64,000 bases of DNA from Phycisphaerae bacterium (GTDB lineage: Bacteria; Planctomycetota; Phycisphaerae; Tepidisphaerales; Tepidisphaeraceae): positions 18,778-82,777 of the forward strand of contig JAUJNJ010000019.1 in NCBI GenBank assembly GCA_030448225.1, written 5' to 3'. Position numbers and translations under genes: made by a program. Of the stretch, positions 45,202 to 56,343 are shown in pieces. Each line of letters opens with the position of its first letter. The stretch's first letter is position 1. Below the pieces are notes generated by a model. It was not told where the DNA came from, made no database searches, and was given only the letters and a program-made list of their open reading frames with translations.

Positions 45202-45228
45202 CTGCGCGGCTCGCAAGCGAGCCGGCAA
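45202..45228. repeat. GTTTAGCCG hairpin repeat, copy 5 (reverse orientation)
   Basis: GCGCGGCTCGCAAGCGAGCC followed by GGCAAA. With copy 4 it brackets 45021-45201, a stretch with no recognised gene, as two inverted ends of one element might. Confidence 0.7.
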
Positions 45229-45308
45229 ATCGATCGGCCGCGCCACAAACACGCCTCTAATTTTCAGGTCCTCTCTCGCACATTTTCACGCCCGCGGGGA
45301 ACTTTCGC

Positions 45309-45338
45309 TTGACCCCCGCGTATCACTTCTCACAATAC
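45309..45338 (+). promoter_or_regulatory. Possible sigma-70-type promoter of the deoxyhypusine-synthase-like gene
   Basis: TTGACC (45309-45314) is followed after 17-18 bp by ACAATA/CAATAC (about 45332-45338). This is the most AT-rich patch in the divergent gap before the GTG at 45467 and would give a leader of about 120 nt. Confidence 0.4.
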
Positions 45339-45343
45339 GCCCT

Positions 45344-45417
45344 GCCACCAAGGCCCGCAATGGCGGGTGTCCTGATCTCCCGGGCACACCGTAGCGGCCC
45401 TGAGGTGGCTTTTTCGT
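45344..45417 (+). promoter_or_regulatory. Structured 5' leader with terminator-like end
   Basis: GCCACC (45344-45349) pairs with GGTGGC (45404-45409), enclosing a CCCGC/GCGGG hairpin and a second stem built from GTGT...ACAC with CC...GG. The closing strand is followed at once by TTTTTCGTTTT. The arrangement looks like an attenuator or riboswitch expression platform 50 nt before the next gene. I do not recognise a known RNA family. Confidence 0.45.
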
Positions 45418-45466
45418 TTTCGAGTTTTCCGCCGCGTCCCCCCCGAGCACCCGAAGGAGGTTGCCC

Positions 45467-46598
45467 GTGAGCCAGCATGAAACGACCGTCAACACCACGC
45501 CGATGAAGGCGCGCCACACCGCCGAGAAGCAGAAGTTCCTGCAGCTCGGCACGATCAAGCAATATCGACGTCACGAAGAACCCGGGGATCCTCCCGGTCG
45601 TCGACGCGATGAAGGACATGGCCTTCAGCGCCCGCGACCTGCACCGGGCGGCCGACATCTACGACATGATGCTCCGCGACACCGAGTGCGGCGTGATCCT
45701 CACGCTCGCCGGCTCGATGGTGTCGGCCGGGCTGAAGAAGGTCTTCGTCGACATGGTCCGCAACAACATGGTCGACGCGATCGTGAGCACCGGCGGAACA
45801 TCGTCGACCAGGACTTCTTCGAGGCCCTCGGCTTCAAGCACTACATCGCCGAGGACAAGCTCAAGAGCGGGCTGTTCGACGGCGAGCTGCGCGGAGCACG
45901 AGCGCTCGACTGGATCTACGACACGCTGATCGACGAGGAAGAGCTGCGCCTCTGCGACGAGACCACGCAGAAGGTCTTCGAGGAGATGGAGCCCGGCCAG
46001 CACAGCTCGCACGTTCATCCGCGCGCTGGGCGAGTACCTCGACAAGAACGGCGGCCCCAAGACCGAGGACAGCCTCGTCTACGAGTGCTGTAGCCGCGAC
46101 ATCCCGATCTTCTGCCCGGCCTTCAGCGACTGCTCGGCCGGGTTCGGGCTGGTGGCGCACCGAACCGCGGCGACGGCCCCTGCGCCAGCTGGGACGGCGG
46201 GAAGGACTTCTACGAGCTGACGCAGCTCAAGATCAAGAACCCCCACGACCGGGCTGTTCATGATCGGCGGCGGCGTGCCGAAGAACTTCACGCAGGACAT
46301 CGTGGTGTGCGCCGAGGTGCTCGGCCACGACGCGCCGATGCACAAGTACGCCGTGCAGGTGACCGTCGCCGACGTGCGCGACGGCGCGCTGGAGCAGCTC
46401 CACGCTGAAGGAGGCCAGCAGCTGGGGCAAGGTCGACACGGTCTACGAGCAGATGGTCTTCAGCGAGGCCACGCTCGCCGTGCCGCTCATCATCGGCTAC
46501 GGCTACCACAAGCAGGGGTGGAAGGCCCGCCAGCCCAAGCCTGGAACCAGCTCCTTGAGCCGGCCACGGTCGGCCGAGCGAGTTCGGGGTGGACTTGA
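45467..46598 (+). CDS. Deoxyhypusine synthase/homospermidine synthase-family protein (frameshifted)
   Basis: About 377 aa. The GTG start follows RBS GAAGGAGG. Family segments: DAMKDMAFSARDLHRAADIY, CGVILTLAGSMVSAGLKKVF, NNMVDAIVSTGG, NIVDQDFFEALGFKHYIAED, RALDWIYDTLIDEEELR, RDIPIFCPAFSDCSAGF, DGGKDFYELTQLKIKN, TGLFMIGGGVPKNFTQD and ATLAVPLIIGYGYHKQGWK, which includes the lysine-bearing region of the family. Frame jumps lie near 45562, 45795, 46009, 46085, 46160, 46248, 46403 and 46540. Eukaryal and archaeal DHS modifies eIF5A. Bacterial homologues act on free polyamines or agmatine derivatives, and that is the likelier role here. Confidence 0.85.
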
Positions 46599-46602
46599 CG
46601 AG

Positions 46603-46635
46603 ACGAGGGCGGCACCGGGCGGTGCCGCCCCTCTT
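46603..46635. terminator. Bidirectional terminator hairpin
   Basis: GGCGGCACC and GGTGCCGCC form a perfect 9-bp stem around GGGC, extended by GAG/CTC with a one-base bulge, then CTTGT on the plus side. It lies between the ends of the convergent deoxyhypusine-synthase-like gene and the small membrane protein gene. Confidence 0.8.
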
Positions 46636-46636
46636 G

Positions 46637-46806
46637 TCATTCGTCGTCCGGCTCGGCGGCGTGGGCCGCCCGACGACGTCGAACCCTCGCCGGTCACGCG
46701 CTCCGCGCCGTCTGGACGCGACGCCGGCGACGACGAGCCACACCATCAGCCCCGCCGGCACGCCGATCACGATCAGGAAGATGACGACGGCGTACGCGGT
46801 GAGCAT
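46637..46806 (-). CDS. Small single-pass membrane protein
   Basis: About 56 aa. MLTAYAVVIFLIVIGVPAG followed by LMVWLVVAG is one long hydrophobic helix, then a charged tail. One frame jump near 46720 leads to GFDVV and an acidic end RAAHAAEPDDE with TGA 2 bp before the shared terminator, which supports that reading. No family recognised. Confidence 0.55.
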
Positions 46807-46952
46807 GGCCGGTGATGCGTGTGTCCCCGCGCGGTGACAATCGGCGCGCGGTTTCACTCGGCTGCGCAGAGACGGGCGTGAAACAGGCGGGCGGCACTGC
46901 GCCGGGGCCGTTGGTGTATGACCACTTCACCGGGAGGAGCGGAGCCAGCCGC

Positions 46953-47294
46953 TTACGCCGTCGCCAACTGCCGCTCGACCTGCGCGACGCGGAGGTGGGC
47001 CAGGGCGTAGACGGCCGCCTCGCGTTCATGCAGTCGCCGACTACGGTGCCGTGGCGGTCGTCGGCGGCGCGCGTGTCGTCGAGCGGTTCGCCGGCCGGCG
47101 CCCACGTGGGCGCGGTAGCAGTTGAAGATGAGGTTTTGCTTCATCGCCAGTTCGAGCCCCGCACGGGCGAACTCGCGCTGTACGGCCAGCACCGAAGGGA
47201 ACGGGCGGCCGTCGGGAGGCGGTCGAGGTCCATCTGGTAGTCGGGGGTCCAGCCGGTCTCGAGCAGGCGGCTCGACTGCGTAGGTCAGGTTCAT
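46953..47294 (-). CDS. Hypothetical protein (frameshifted)
   Basis: About 113 aa. RBS GGAAGGAG precedes MNLTYAVE. In another frame it continues LETGWTPDYQMDLDRLPDGR, then FPSVLAVQREFARAGLELAM with KQNLIFNCYRAHVG, then PAGEPLDDTRAADDRHGTVV, and ends EREAAVYALAHLRVAQVERQ. The consistent codon character and clean end indicate a real gene. I recognise no family and see no signal or membrane segment. Confidence 0.55.
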   Translation of the reverse strand: MNLTYAVEPPARDRLDPRLPDGPRPPPDGRPFPSVLAVQREFARAGLELAMKQNLIFNCYRAHVGAGRRTARRHARRRRPPRHRSRRLHEREAAVYALAHLRVAQVERQLATA

Positions 47295-47662
47295 CGGATG
47301 TCGCTCCTTCCGCCGCAAGGTCGGTGCCGGCCGAACGCGGCCGCCCCGCCCGCCACGAGTCATCGGGGAGACGCGGACGACGGCGTGCGGGGCCGGCGGT
47401 GATGGCATGCGCCTGTCAGTTTACGGTTTGTTGCCCGGCCGACAAGGAGTGTCGCCTTTAGCCCGACCGTTGAGCGGGCTCTGCGATAACCGCACCGCTG
47501 GCGTGTCGCCGAGTGAATCGTTGCCGCAGAGCGCGCGTACGCGTCCAACGGTAATCAATCCGCCGGTGGCGCGTTCACTCGTTTTGTTGGAGTTGATGGC
47601 GGATCAGATTGCCTCACCGCCTGGCAGCAGAGGGCGCGATGTTCGGCTAGGGCGGCGGGCGC
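47295..47662. other. Intergenic region
   Basis: AGCCCG and CGGGCT around ACCGTTGAG form a short hairpin near 47460-47480, in a TTTAGCCC context that recalls the GTTTAGCCG repeat family. No gene is supported. Confidence 0.35.
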
Positions 47663-48070
47663 TCAATGCAAGGGTTGTCGTTCGTTCATGAGGACCAGCA
47701 GGCGGTCGAAGTCGATCGGCTTCTGCATGTAGGCGACGCCGCGGTCGCGGAGGATGTCGCCGAGCGTCTCGCTGCCCTGGGCGGTGATGAGCACCGGGAA
47801 GACGCCCGGCTCGAGGCGTTCGAGCTGCTCGATGAGGTCGAGGCCGTTCATCCCGGGAAGATTGAGGTCGACCAGCGCGACGCGGGGGTGCCCGCCGTGG
47901 TCGATCACGTGCAACGCCTCCTCCGCCGACGCCACGGCCTGCGTCTGGTAGCCGCTGGCGGCGAGCAGGGCGGCGAGTGCCCGGCGGGACACGCGCTCGT
48001 CCTCGACGAGCAGCACCAATGGGCGCTGCCGCGTCAGGCCGTCGGTTGCGAATGTCTCCTGGGTGAACAT
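47663..48070 (-). CDS. Stand-alone response-regulator receiver protein
   Basis: 135 aa, intact. A CheY-like domain: PLVLLVEDERVSRRALAALL (acidic pair), VALVDLNLPGMNGLDLIEQL (phospho-acceptor Asp near residue 68), FPVLITAQGS (Thr) and VAYMQKPIDFDRLLVLM (Lys). No output domain follows, so it must signal by protein contact. No histidine kinase is adjacent. An upstream in-frame start (MRIVCH) is possible but lacks family similarity. Confidence 0.9.
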   Translation of the reverse strand: MFTQETFATDGLTRQRPLVLLVEDERVSRRALAALLAASGYQTQAVASAEEALHVIDHGGHPRVALVDLNLPGMNGLDLIEQLERLEPGVFPVLITAQGSETLGDILRDRGVAYMQKPIDFDRLLVLMNERQPLH

Positions 48071-48392
48071 ATGACACACGATTCGCAAACATCATGCCCG
48101 TACGTCCGCGGCTGCCGCATCGCCGCTACTTTCAGATCTGAACGTGTGCTGGACTCTGACTCGTGTGAGGCGTATCCCACGAGTTCACGGATGAGATCGG
48201 CGATGTTCGGGCGCCGGGGGTGTCAGGGAGTCCCTGATACCGCGACAAGGGATGACGACGTATGCAGCCTCATCCATACCCGCTATGCGAGCATCGAATC
48301 GGGTCGACACGCCCCAACGGGCGGCCACTCGTTTATGTCGCGCTAGCCGCTATAGTCGCACCCCCCGTTACTTCTTCTGGAGCACAGCACGG
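48071..48392. other. Divergent promoter region between the receiver gene and rnd
   Basis: GCTATAGTCGC at about 48349-48359 could be the -10 region of rnd, with no convincing -35 element. Nothing else is recognised. Confidence 0.3.
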
Positions 48393-49727
48393 ATGGCCAC
48401 CCCAGCAGATCGACCCCAGCCGGAGACGAACAAACCGCCGCGACACGGCGGGTACTCGCGAACGGCCCACCGCGCGCGGAGCCACGAAAGCGCCCACGGC
48501 GAGGGCGTGACCGAAACGGTGCACGCCGCGCCCCACCCGGACGTCCCCGGCGGGCCCGCCCCGCTGCTGACGAGCGACGGGCAGCTTGCCGAGCTCATCG
48601 ATCATCTGCGAGAGGCCGGCAGCTTCGCGTACGACAGCGAGTTCATCGGGGAGCTCACGTACTCGCCGAAGCTCTGCGTCGTGCAGGTCGCCTCGCGGCA
48701 TCGCGTCGCGCTGATCGACCCGCTGGCCGACGTCGATCTCACGCCGTTCTGGGAACTGCTGACCGACCCGGCGGTCGAGAAGATCGTTCACGCGGGCGAG
48801 CAGGACATCGAGCCGGTCGTGCGCCACCTCGGGCGGCCGCCGGCGAACGTGTTCGACACGCAGATTGCCGCCGGGTTCGCCGCGCTGCCGTACCCGCTGT
48901 CGCTGTCGAAGCTCGTGCAGGAGGTGGCCGGCGCGAAGTTGGGGAAGGGGCTGACGTTCACCCACTGGGACCAGCGACCGCTGACGCCGATGCAACTGAA
49001 GTACGCCGCCGACGACGTGCGGTACCTTCCCCGCGTGCGGGCCGAACTCGCCCGCCGGCTCGAGCAGACCGGGCACGCGGCGTGGGCGATGGAAGAGTGC
49101 GACGCGCAGTGCAACCCCGCGCTCTACACGTTCAACCCCGAGACGGCGTACCTGCGCGTGCGCGGCGCCGGCTCGCTCCAGCCGCGGAACCTGGCGGTGC
49201 TGCGGGAACTGGTCGTCTGGCGCGACGCCGCCGCCCGGCACCACGACGTGCCGCCGCGGTCGTTCCTGAAGGACGAGATCCTGATCGATCTGTCGCGCAA
49301 CCCGGTGAAGTCGGTGGAGAAGCTGGACCGCGTCCGCGGCCTGCCGAGGCCGGTGGAGCACGAGCACGGCCAGACGATCGTCGACATTACGCAGCGCGCG
49401 ATGAGCCTGCCCGCCCCGAAGCTGCCCGTCGTGCGCGACAACGAGTTGCCGCCGCCCGACCGCTTCCGCTCCGACGCGCTCTGGACCGCCGCGCAGTGCC
49501 TCTGCGCCGGCCAGCGGATCGACCCGGCGATCGTCGTCAGCCGGCAGGACCTGTCCGACTTCTACCGCGCCATCAAAGGCGGCGGCGACGGCTCCGAACT
49601 GCCCATCATGAAAGGCTGGCGCCGCCAGGCGATCGGCGAGCCACTGCTGAAGCTGTTCCGCGGCCAGACGGGCGCGGCGCTGAAGTTGGACGAGGGGCTG
49701 TTGCGCGCGGACATCGGGAGCGTATGA
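48393..49727 (+). CDS. rnd: Ribonuclease D
   Basis: 3'-to-5' exoribonuclease of tRNA/stable-RNA maturation, 444 aa, intact. The DEDD nuclease motifs are FAYDSEFIGE (Exo I, D-x-E), EKIVHAGEQDIEPVVRHLG (Exo II) and MQLKYAADDVRYLPRVRAEL (Exo III, with the Tyr of the DEDDy subtype at the usual spacing). VFDTQIAAGFAALPYPLSLSKLV lies between them. An HRDC-like helical domain follows (LRELVVWRDAAARHHDVPPR, LIDLSRNPVKSVEKLDRVRG). The N-terminal 45 residues are basic/polar with no homology, and translation may start further in. Confidence 0.95.
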   Translation: MATPADRPQPETNKPPRHGGYSRTAHRARSHESAHGEGVTETVHAAPHPDVPGGPAPLLTSDGQLAELIDHLREAGSFAYDSEFIGELTYSPKLCVVQVASRHRVALIDPLADVDLTPFWELLTDPAVEKIVHAGEQDIEPVVRHLGRPPANVFDTQIAAGFAALPYPLSLSKLVQEVAGAKLGKGLTFTHWDQRPLTPMQLKYAADDVRYLPRVRAELARRLEQTGHAAWAMEECDAQCNPALYTFNPETAYLRVRGAGSLQPRNLAVLRELVVWRDAAARHHDVPPRSFLKDEILIDLSRNPVKSVEKLDRVRGLPRPVEHEHGQTIVDITQRAMSLPAPKLPVVRDNELPPPDRFRSDALWTAAQCLCAGQRIDPAIVVSRQDLSDFYRAIKGGGDGSELPIMKGWRRQAIGEPLLKLFRGQTGAALKLDEGLLRADIGSV

Positions 49728-49805
49728 CGGCCCAACCCTTCTGATTCGTCGGTGGAACCTCTCACGACATCTTCGTGCCGTGCAACGCCGATCAACGCGG
49801 TCAAC

Positions 49806-49841
49806 GTTGACCGGTCATCTTATGTTGACCGGTCATCTTAT
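49806..49841. repeat. Perfect 18-bp tandem duplication with palindromic core
   Basis: GTTGACCGGTCATCTTAT occurs twice, back to back with no change. Each copy contains the perfect palindrome TGACCGGTCA. The block lies between the ends of the convergent rnd and DUF4432 genes. Confidence 0.9.
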
Positions 49842-49999
49842 ATGGCCCGGCCCCTCTCCCGCGTCCGGACATACAGCACGGAATCCCACGTCCCATGCTG
49901 ATGCGTCCATCGCCAGCCCAGTACATAACCATGACCCCCGGTGGGTTCGATCGGCTCGGCATTTTCGTCCGCCGCACGGACGCTTGGCATCTTCGATGC

Positions 50000-51075
50000 T
50001 CACCGCCCATTGAGCCGCCGTAGCTCGTCCAGTCTCTCGCGGCGGTTCACCACCTCGATCTCGTACTGGTACGTCTTGCGCCCCGCCGGGCGGGATCTCG
50101 TCGAGCAGGCCGCGGCTCGCGGTCCTTCGTGCGGCCGTCGACGGTGCAGTTCATCGGCTCCAGCGCGGTCACGTACTCGCCGGGGCCGAAGTGCTGCCAG
50201 TTGCCGCAGCGGGGAACTCGTTCGTGCGGTAGTGGATGGCGACGCCGAGGCTCAGCTTGCGGTTGACGATCGCGACGGTGGCGTTGCCGGCCTTGTCGGT
50301 CGGTCGGGGCGTGAGGTAGGCGAACGTCTCGGTGCCGCTGCGGTGGGCGTCGAGCACGTCGGGGATCTTCTTCGCCGCCGCGGCGTTCCTGAAGCGGGCG
50401 ATCGAGCCGGGCTCGTCGCAGGCGGCTCCACGGTCTCGGCGTCGTAGCACAGCTCGGCGCCGGCGTCGACGAGCGGGTAGCCGAAGTTGATGTGCAGCAG
50501 CCACGCGCGTGCGGCGCCGGCACGTTGCCGACGTTCGTGAACTCGTCGACGATGCCGATGAGGTTCCAGCCCAGCGCGCCGACGAGATCGTGCGGCTCAG
50601 CTCGAGGCTCGGGCCGAACAGCCGCCCGTAGCGGAGGCGGGCGACGATCTTCATCTCGAGGCGGCCGGCGTGCGGCTCGGGCTGGGCGATCGTCTCAACC
50701 GCCGCAGGCGTGTTGGAGTGGACGCCGTGCAGCGGCAAATCCTCGCCGGCATCGGTGACCGGCGGGCCGGCGTTGAACGGCCCGCAGCTCGTCAGCAGCC
50801 CGCCGGGGAACGTCTTGAGCCAGTCGACGCCCCGCTCCAGCCCGTGCGCCCGGCGGCGTGACGCCCTTGTGCGTGAGGAACGCCAGGCCGCGGTCGTTGA
50901 AGAACGCTTGATCGATGTCGAGCCCGCGGTCGACGAGCACGCGGTAGCGCAGCCCGCCGCCGGTGTTGACGCACAGCGCGCACGCCGCGGCCCGCGCGTC
51001 GTCGATCACGTACTGCTCGATGCCGCCGATCTGGTGCGGGTTGATGAACTTGCCGGTGTCGAGGCTGTTGAACAT
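50000..51075 (-). CDS. DUF4432-family (aldose 1-epimerase-like) protein (frameshifted)
   Basis: About 357 aa. The start MFNSLDTGKFINPHQIGGIE and the stretch GGLRYRVLVDRGLDIDQAFF with LAFLTHKGVTPP are signature sequences of the DUF4432 family, a galactose-mutarotase fold. Later frames give LPLHGVHSNTPAA (the catalytic-type His), SLELSRTISS, LGWNLIGIVDEFTNVGN, WQHFGPGEYVTALEPMNCTV and YQYEIEVVNRRERLDELRRL. Frame jumps near 50855, 50770, 50600, 50520, 50420, 50205 and 50105. Its sugar is unknown and no sugar operon surrounds it. Confidence 0.8.
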
Positions 51076-51152
51076 GACTTGTTTGCGTTGAGGTTACCGT
51101 CCGAGATGCGACCGTGGGGGCGCGGAGGGGACCGGTTCGAAGCCAATTCAAG

Positions 51153-51191
51153 TTCCCGGCAGCGGGCCCTCCGGGCCTGCGGCGAAACGGG
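51153..51191. repeat. GGGCCCTTCGGGCC hairpin repeat, copy 3
   Basis: TTCCCGGCAGCGGGCCCTCC followed by GGGCCTGCGGCGAAACGGG. It lies between the divergent DUF4432 and FmdB genes. Confidence 0.75.
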
Positions 51192-51294
51192 GTCGGAGCG
51201 AAGACGCCCGCCGCCGCGTCGACCGGCGCGTGCCCGCCCAGCCGTCGCGGCGTACAATAGCGGAGAGCGTTACGCAGACAAGGAGTGCCGCCCC

Positions 51295-51526
51295 GTGCCG
51301 ATCTACGAGTACAGCTGCAAGTCGTGCGAGAAGAAGTTCGAACAACTCGTGCAACCGATGAGGCGCGCGGCGAATCGATCGTGAAATGCCCCGCGTGCGG
51401 CTCGCCCGACACCGCGCCGGGCGCTGAGCGTGTTCGCCGTCAGCTCCGCCTCCGCCAAGAGCGGCGGCGGCTCCGACGACCCGATGTGCGGCCGCTGCGG
51501 GGGCGCCGGGGTCGTGCGGGATGTAG
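51295..51526 (+). CDS. FmdB-family zinc-ribbon protein
   Basis: About 76 aa. The GTG start gives VPIYEYSCKSCEKKFEQLVQ, the family opening with the first CxxC. After a frame jump near 51360, VKCPACGSPDTA supplies the second CxxC. SVFAVSSASAKSGGGSDD is a flexible part, and the best end is MCGRCGGPGSCGM (another frame jump near 51505), a common FmdB tail. RBS AAGGAG. It probably binds one zinc. The cellular role of the family is unclear (a putative regulatory protein). Confidence 0.85.
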
Positions 51527-51713
51527 CGGTCGCTCGCGGCAGTCGTCGCCGGTCCTCCCAATGCGGGGCATCTCGCTCGACCAGCTGCCGCGGATTCTTC
51601 GCAAGGCGGGACTCCGGCGGCAGGAATCGCCGCGCGAGGTGATCCACCTCGGCCCCGCCGGCCCCCTCCCTTTCGGTTTGTACGGATCTTGAGGGCCGGT
51701 CGAGCCGGGACTG

Positions 51714-52066
51714 GTGGTATCACTGGCGTCGCCCCAGGGCCGCCGGCTCTACCTGCTAGGCGTTGCTCAGCCGCCGCTGCGCTTTCTCACCGAAGCGAGT
51801 TGCGAAGCACCTGCCGTTGCTCGCGGCACCGCCTCGTCCACCTCACTTCTGCCACCGACGCGATTCGAGCCGTCGACGCGCTGCTCGCGTGCAGTACGGG
51901 TCAGGACGACGACGCCTACCTGTTCGGCGCCACCGGCGGCTGGGCACTGTTCATCAGCCACCACGGTCAGTTGCGGCTCGAGGTCGCCGTCGCGCCCCGG
52001 CGGGCCGCGACGGTCGGGCCGGGCGCGTCATCCCCTCGCCCCGTGAGCGTTGACCCTCACGCGTAA
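51714..52066 (+). other. Possible broken small gene
   Basis: A segment near 51850-51990 reads HLTSATDAIRAVDALLACST then DDDAYLFGATGGWALFISHH with coding-like composition, but the frame loses sense upstream and downstream, and no start, RBS or family is recognised. The rest of 51527-52090 shows nothing. Confidence 0.3.
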
Positions 52067-52097
52067 GACCGACAGGGCCTCGCCCTGCCAATGAAGA

Positions 52098-52125
52098 AAG
52101 GGCGGCGCGCTTTCGGCGCGCCCTT
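52098..52125 (-). terminator. Flagellin gene terminator
   Basis: AAGGGCG...CGC and GCGCGCCCTT pair with a one-base bulge around a CTTTCG tip. On the minus strand the stem is followed by TCTTC. It lies about 60 bp after the flagellin stop. Confidence 0.7.
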
Positions 52126-52184
52126 CCCGGTGTCTACGTTCCTGTCGCGGAGGTCTGCGGTCCCCGCTGGCGGCGACGCGATGA

Positions 52185-53591
52185 TCAGCCGAGCAGGCTC
52201 AGGACGTTCTGGGGCGAGCTGTTCGCCTGGGCGAGGACGGACGTGTTGGCCTGCACGAGGATCTGGGCGCGTGAGCTTCGCGGTCTCCTCGGCGAAGTCG
52301 GCGTCGCGGATCGCGCTCTCGCTGGCCGTCACGTTCTCCAGCGACCGACAGGCTGTTCACGTTCGTGTCGATCACGTTCTTCTGCAGCGCACTTCCCAGC
52401 CGCCCGCGGAGCTGGCGACCTGCTTGATCGCGGCGTTCAGCACCTTCTACGCTTCGACGGTGTTCCCGCCGACGAGCGAGTTCTCGCCGCCGCTGCCGAG
52501 GCTCGACAGGTACCCGACGACGTTGTCGCCGAGCTTCGTGGTCGCGACCGAGCCGATGCCGACCTGCACCTGCCCCTGGCGGTTGACCTCCGAGCCGAGC
52601 TGGAACCGCGCGCCGCCGCTGGTGATCTGGAACGTCGTCACGCCGCTGGCGGCGGACGTGTCCTGCGAGGAAGTCGGTGCCGAGCGTGAGGCTGACGTCG
52701 AGGTCGCCCGTGCGGACCGACGCGACGAGCCCGTCGACCTCGGCGGCCGAGCCGTTGATGTTAACGCTGGCGTCGACGCCGAAGTCCTTGCCGTCGACGA
52801 ACGTGCCGTTGATCGCCTGCACGCTGACGAACTGCCGCGACGAACGACGTCGAGGTAGAGCTCGAGCGACCCGCCCGCCATGACCGACGCTGGCACGACG
52901 CCGGTCGACTCCTTCAACTGGTTGATCGCGACCGCGACCGCGGCTGTTCTGCGCGCTGGCGGCGAACGAGATCTGCTCGGTGCCGACGTTGCCGGCCACC
53001 TCGATCGTCGTCGGCGCCCGCCGATGCCGCTGGCGGCGAACGAGCGAGCCGACCTGCGCGCTGGCCGTCACCTGCACGGCGATGTTCACCGTGCCGTTGT
53101 CCGGGATCTTGGCCGCGTGGATGTTGACGACGGCGAGCTTGGCGTCGTCGACGCTGCTGGTCGTGTAGTCGAGCGACCCGTTGAGCAGCTTCACGCCGTT
53201 GAACTGCGTCGTGTTGCTGATCCGGTTAATCGAGTTGAGGATCGCGTCCGTCTGGAGCTGGTTGGCCTTGATCTCCTCGGGGCTCAGCGCGCCGGTGTTG
53301 GCGACACTGGTTCGTCAGCCCTGGACCTCCAGCAGCAGGGCCGACACCTCCTGCAGCCTCGGCGGTGTTGACGACGTTGTTGGCGCGCTGGCTGTTGTCG
53401 ATCGCCTGGTTGATGCCGTTGATCTCGCTGCGGAGCGTCTCGCTGGCGATCAGGCCGGCCGGCGCGTCCTTGCCGGCGTTGATCTTCAGGCCGCTGCTGA
53501 GGCGCTGGAGCCGGGTCGAGAGCTCGGTGTTGTTCTTGTTGAGGCGGTGGTACGCCTGCAGCGCCGAAATGTTGGTGTTGATGCGACTCAT
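52185..53591 (-). CDS. fliC: Flagellin (frameshifted)
   Basis: Filament subunit, about 468 aa. The conserved D0/D1 N-terminus is complete: MSRINTNISALQAYHRLNKN, RLQRLSSGLKINAGKDAPAG and NSQRANNVVNTAEAALQEVS. The C-terminal D0/D1 is visible as VDTNVNSLSVALENV-type helices, ESAIRDADFAEETAKLTRAQ and ANTSVLAQANSSPQNVLSLLG. Between them lies a long variable region rich in Gly/Thr/Val (about 53200-52430). Frame jumps near 53370, 53305, 53020, 52940, 52840, 52670, 52440, 52350 and 52270. RBS GGAGG lies 4 bp before the ATG. No other flagellar gene is nearby. Confidence 0.9.
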
Positions 53592-54305
53592 GTATCCTCC
53601 GTGAGGACGCCGGCCGCTTCGCCGCCGTTGCCGCGTCATGCGGCGATCGGGGCGAATGGCGACGTAAAAGATCCGCGGCGGGTATCCGTGCCCGTGCCGC
53701 TCGGTGAAACGCGTGGCCGAAAATCGTCGCCAGCGGCGCGGTCGTTTCCTCGACCGGACGCCCCCTGGCGCGGACCACTTTGCAAACACGTTGAACTGGG
53801 AGAACGACTGAGCCGGCGCTCCGCCCGGCGGGGCGTGGGGAGAGGGCGGGGCGCTCGCGGGCGCCCCGGCGTGGACGTGGAACCTCCGTGTCGGATCGAG
53901 TGCCCGGCCGCCGAATCCGTTCGGCCGCCGCGGCTCGCGTCGTCGTCGTCGTCGACATCGTGTCGACCGACGTGCGTGCCATCTGACGCCCATTTGTTCG
54001 GGATACGAGTCGCGCAAACTTTAGCAGCGGCCGTCGCAGGACTTGCGCGTCGTCGCGGTGCCGATAATAAGGCCGGGCGTCACGGACGCGGGGGCGGGGG
54101 CGGCGGTGCGGCAGGAAGTGCGCGTCGCCTCGGACACGGCTACACGTTCGTTGCTTTCCCGCCCCGGCCGCCAGAAGGACCGCTTCGTTTCGTTCCTGGC
54201 CAACCCGTCGGTCGCCGCCGCCCGTCGGTCGCAATCCGGACGCGGGTCGCGCCGCGGACTGCGAAGGCCACGCGCGCGTGCGGGCCGGGTCGCATCCACC
54301 CGCCC
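53592..54305. other. Intergenic region upstream of the flagellin gene
   Basis: A 714-bp gap that must hold the flagellin promoter. No credible open frame and no sigma-28-type site on the minus strand is visible. The GC-rich sequence shows only weak local hairpins. Confidence 0.35.
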
Positions 54306-56275
<1,970 letters not shown>

Positions 56276-56343
56276 GCGGAGAGTTTAGGCACGAACGACG
56301 AAAGTGAAAGCCCCGCCGCCCGCCGTATCCTCAGGTCCACACG

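Noticed and set aside
54060..54067. Sigma-28-like GCCGATAA near the flagellin gene
   Set aside because: It is on the plus strand, pointing away from the flagellin gene, and lacks a TAAA element at the right spacing.
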